Positions 5,318 through 5,784 of a DNA stretch of 5,784 nt are shown piece after piece. Location of the stretch: positions 1 through 5,784 of the forward strand of contig JAACZX010000165.1 of the NCBI GenBank assembly GCA_009996555.1, written 5' to 3'. Below the pieces are notes generated by a model. The model was given only the letters and a program-made list of their open reading frames with translations. It was not told where the DNA came from and did no database searches. Every line of letters starts with the position of its first letter. The first letter of the stretch is position 1. The DNA comes from Chitinophagaceae bacterium. GTDB lineage: Bacteria > Bacteroidota > Bacteroidia > Chitinophagales > Chitinophagaceae. A program made the translations under genes and the position numbers.

Positions 5318-5784
5318 ATGACAATACAACAAATCCGTAAGCAAGTACTCACCGCTTTTCTTCTTCTCATTGTTTTTACTGTTTCCGCACAGGATCGTTT
5401 TGAAGTAGTGCATCATTACAAACCATTTGAAGTGGAACTCAATGCCGGTTATGCAAGGCCACAGGGCAAAGGTGCAAAAGTGGGTGTTCTGCTGGGCATG
5501 GAACCACGCTATAATCTTGCTGATCGTGTAGCTATTGGTTTGCGTATGGAAGCAACAGCAATGGCCCGTGGTTATGTGGGTGTTAACGGAACAACTCCTA
5601 ACGGCAATGGCGAAGCAGGCATTGGCATGCACTTTACTCCTACTGTTGAATATTATTTTACCAACCGTCTTGTGCGCCCCTTTATTGGTGGTGGTGCAGG
5701 TATTTACAATTTCCTGAGCATTGAAGCCAACAGTGATAATGGCGGTTCGGTACAGGTACCGGCATCAACCCGCTTTGGTGGATT
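5318..5784 (+). CDS. Outer-membrane beta-barrel protein, 5' part
   Basis: The reading frame is open from the ATG at 5318 to the window edge (155 complete codons), so the 3' end is missing. The first 24 residues are a signal peptide: basic start (MTIQQIRKQ), hydrophobic core LTAFLLLIVFTV, and SA-Q with cleavage expected after Ala24. The mature part has alternating amphipathic strands typical of a small outer-membrane barrel: FEVELNAGYARP, AKVGVLLGMEPRYNLAD, RVAIGLRMEATAMARGYV, GIGMHFTPTVEYYF and VRPFIGGGAGIY. The last, an aromatic strand plus the GGGAGIY turn, is common in OmpA/OmpW-like barrels (OMP_b-brl type) of Bacteroidota. A porin-like or structural envelope role is likely; substrate and full length cannot be judged. 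The gene is separated from sucC by a strong terminator, so it should have its own promoter, although no clean TAnnTTTG is seen in the 90 bases between them. Confidence 0.85.
   Translation, partial: MTIQQIRKQVLTAFLLLIVFTVSAQDRFEVVHHYKPFEVELNAGYARPQGKGAKVGVLLGMEPRYNLADRVAIGLRMEATAMARGYVGVNGTTPNGNGEAGIGMHFTPTVEYYFTNRLVRPFIGGGAGIYNFLSIEANSDNGGSVQVPASTRFGG

Noticed and set aside
5291..5632. Minus-strand frame over the start of the barrel gene (113 residues)
   Set aside because: The plus strand here encodes a signal peptide followed by regular beta strands, which is much stronger evidence; the antisense product is Cys/His-rich and featureless.

Overview
The window reads as ordinary chromosomal DNA of a Bacteroidota bacterium, most likely a Chitinophagaceae-type member. 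This is inferred from a large Bacteroidota-type putative porin, from signal peptides ending in ALA-Q or VSA-Q, from the absence of Shine-Dalgarno sequences before the genes, and from several upstream matches to the Bacteroidota -7 promoter element TAnnTTTG. Both strands are densely coding, with five genes, one of them cut by the right edge.

Left two-thirds (70-3822), all on the minus strand. In order of transcription these are an uncharacterised 270-residue lipoprotein (3010-3822), a trimeric-class purine nucleoside phosphorylase (2153-2974) and a large outer-membrane putative porin (70-2082). The genes are close together (35 and 70 bases apart). However, each gap holds a TAnnTTTG-like element, and the gap between the phosphorylase and the porin also holds a terminator-like hairpin. 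They may therefore be separate or only partly coupled transcription units. A further good -7 element at 34-41 points out of the left edge, towards a gene that is not in the window.

Right third (3944-5784), plus strand. sucC, the beta subunit of succinyl-CoA synthetase, is transcribed divergently from the lipoprotein gene and ends in a strong intrinsic terminator (15-bp perfect stem plus five T). sucD does not follow it. Next comes the 5' part of a small outer-membrane beta-barrel protein that runs off the window.

Functionally the window combines TCA-cycle metabolism (SucC), purine salvage (PNP) and envelope proteins (two barrels and one lipoprotein), with no sign of a dedicated multi-gene system. 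I found no tRNA, rRNA, CRISPR array, insertion sequence, integrase or phage-type gene. The points most worth checking are the lipoprotein of unknown function, an Asp at the purine-recognition position of the PNP, a Gln at the nucleotide-gateway position of SucC, and the overlap of terminator, promoter and start codons ahead of the porin gene.
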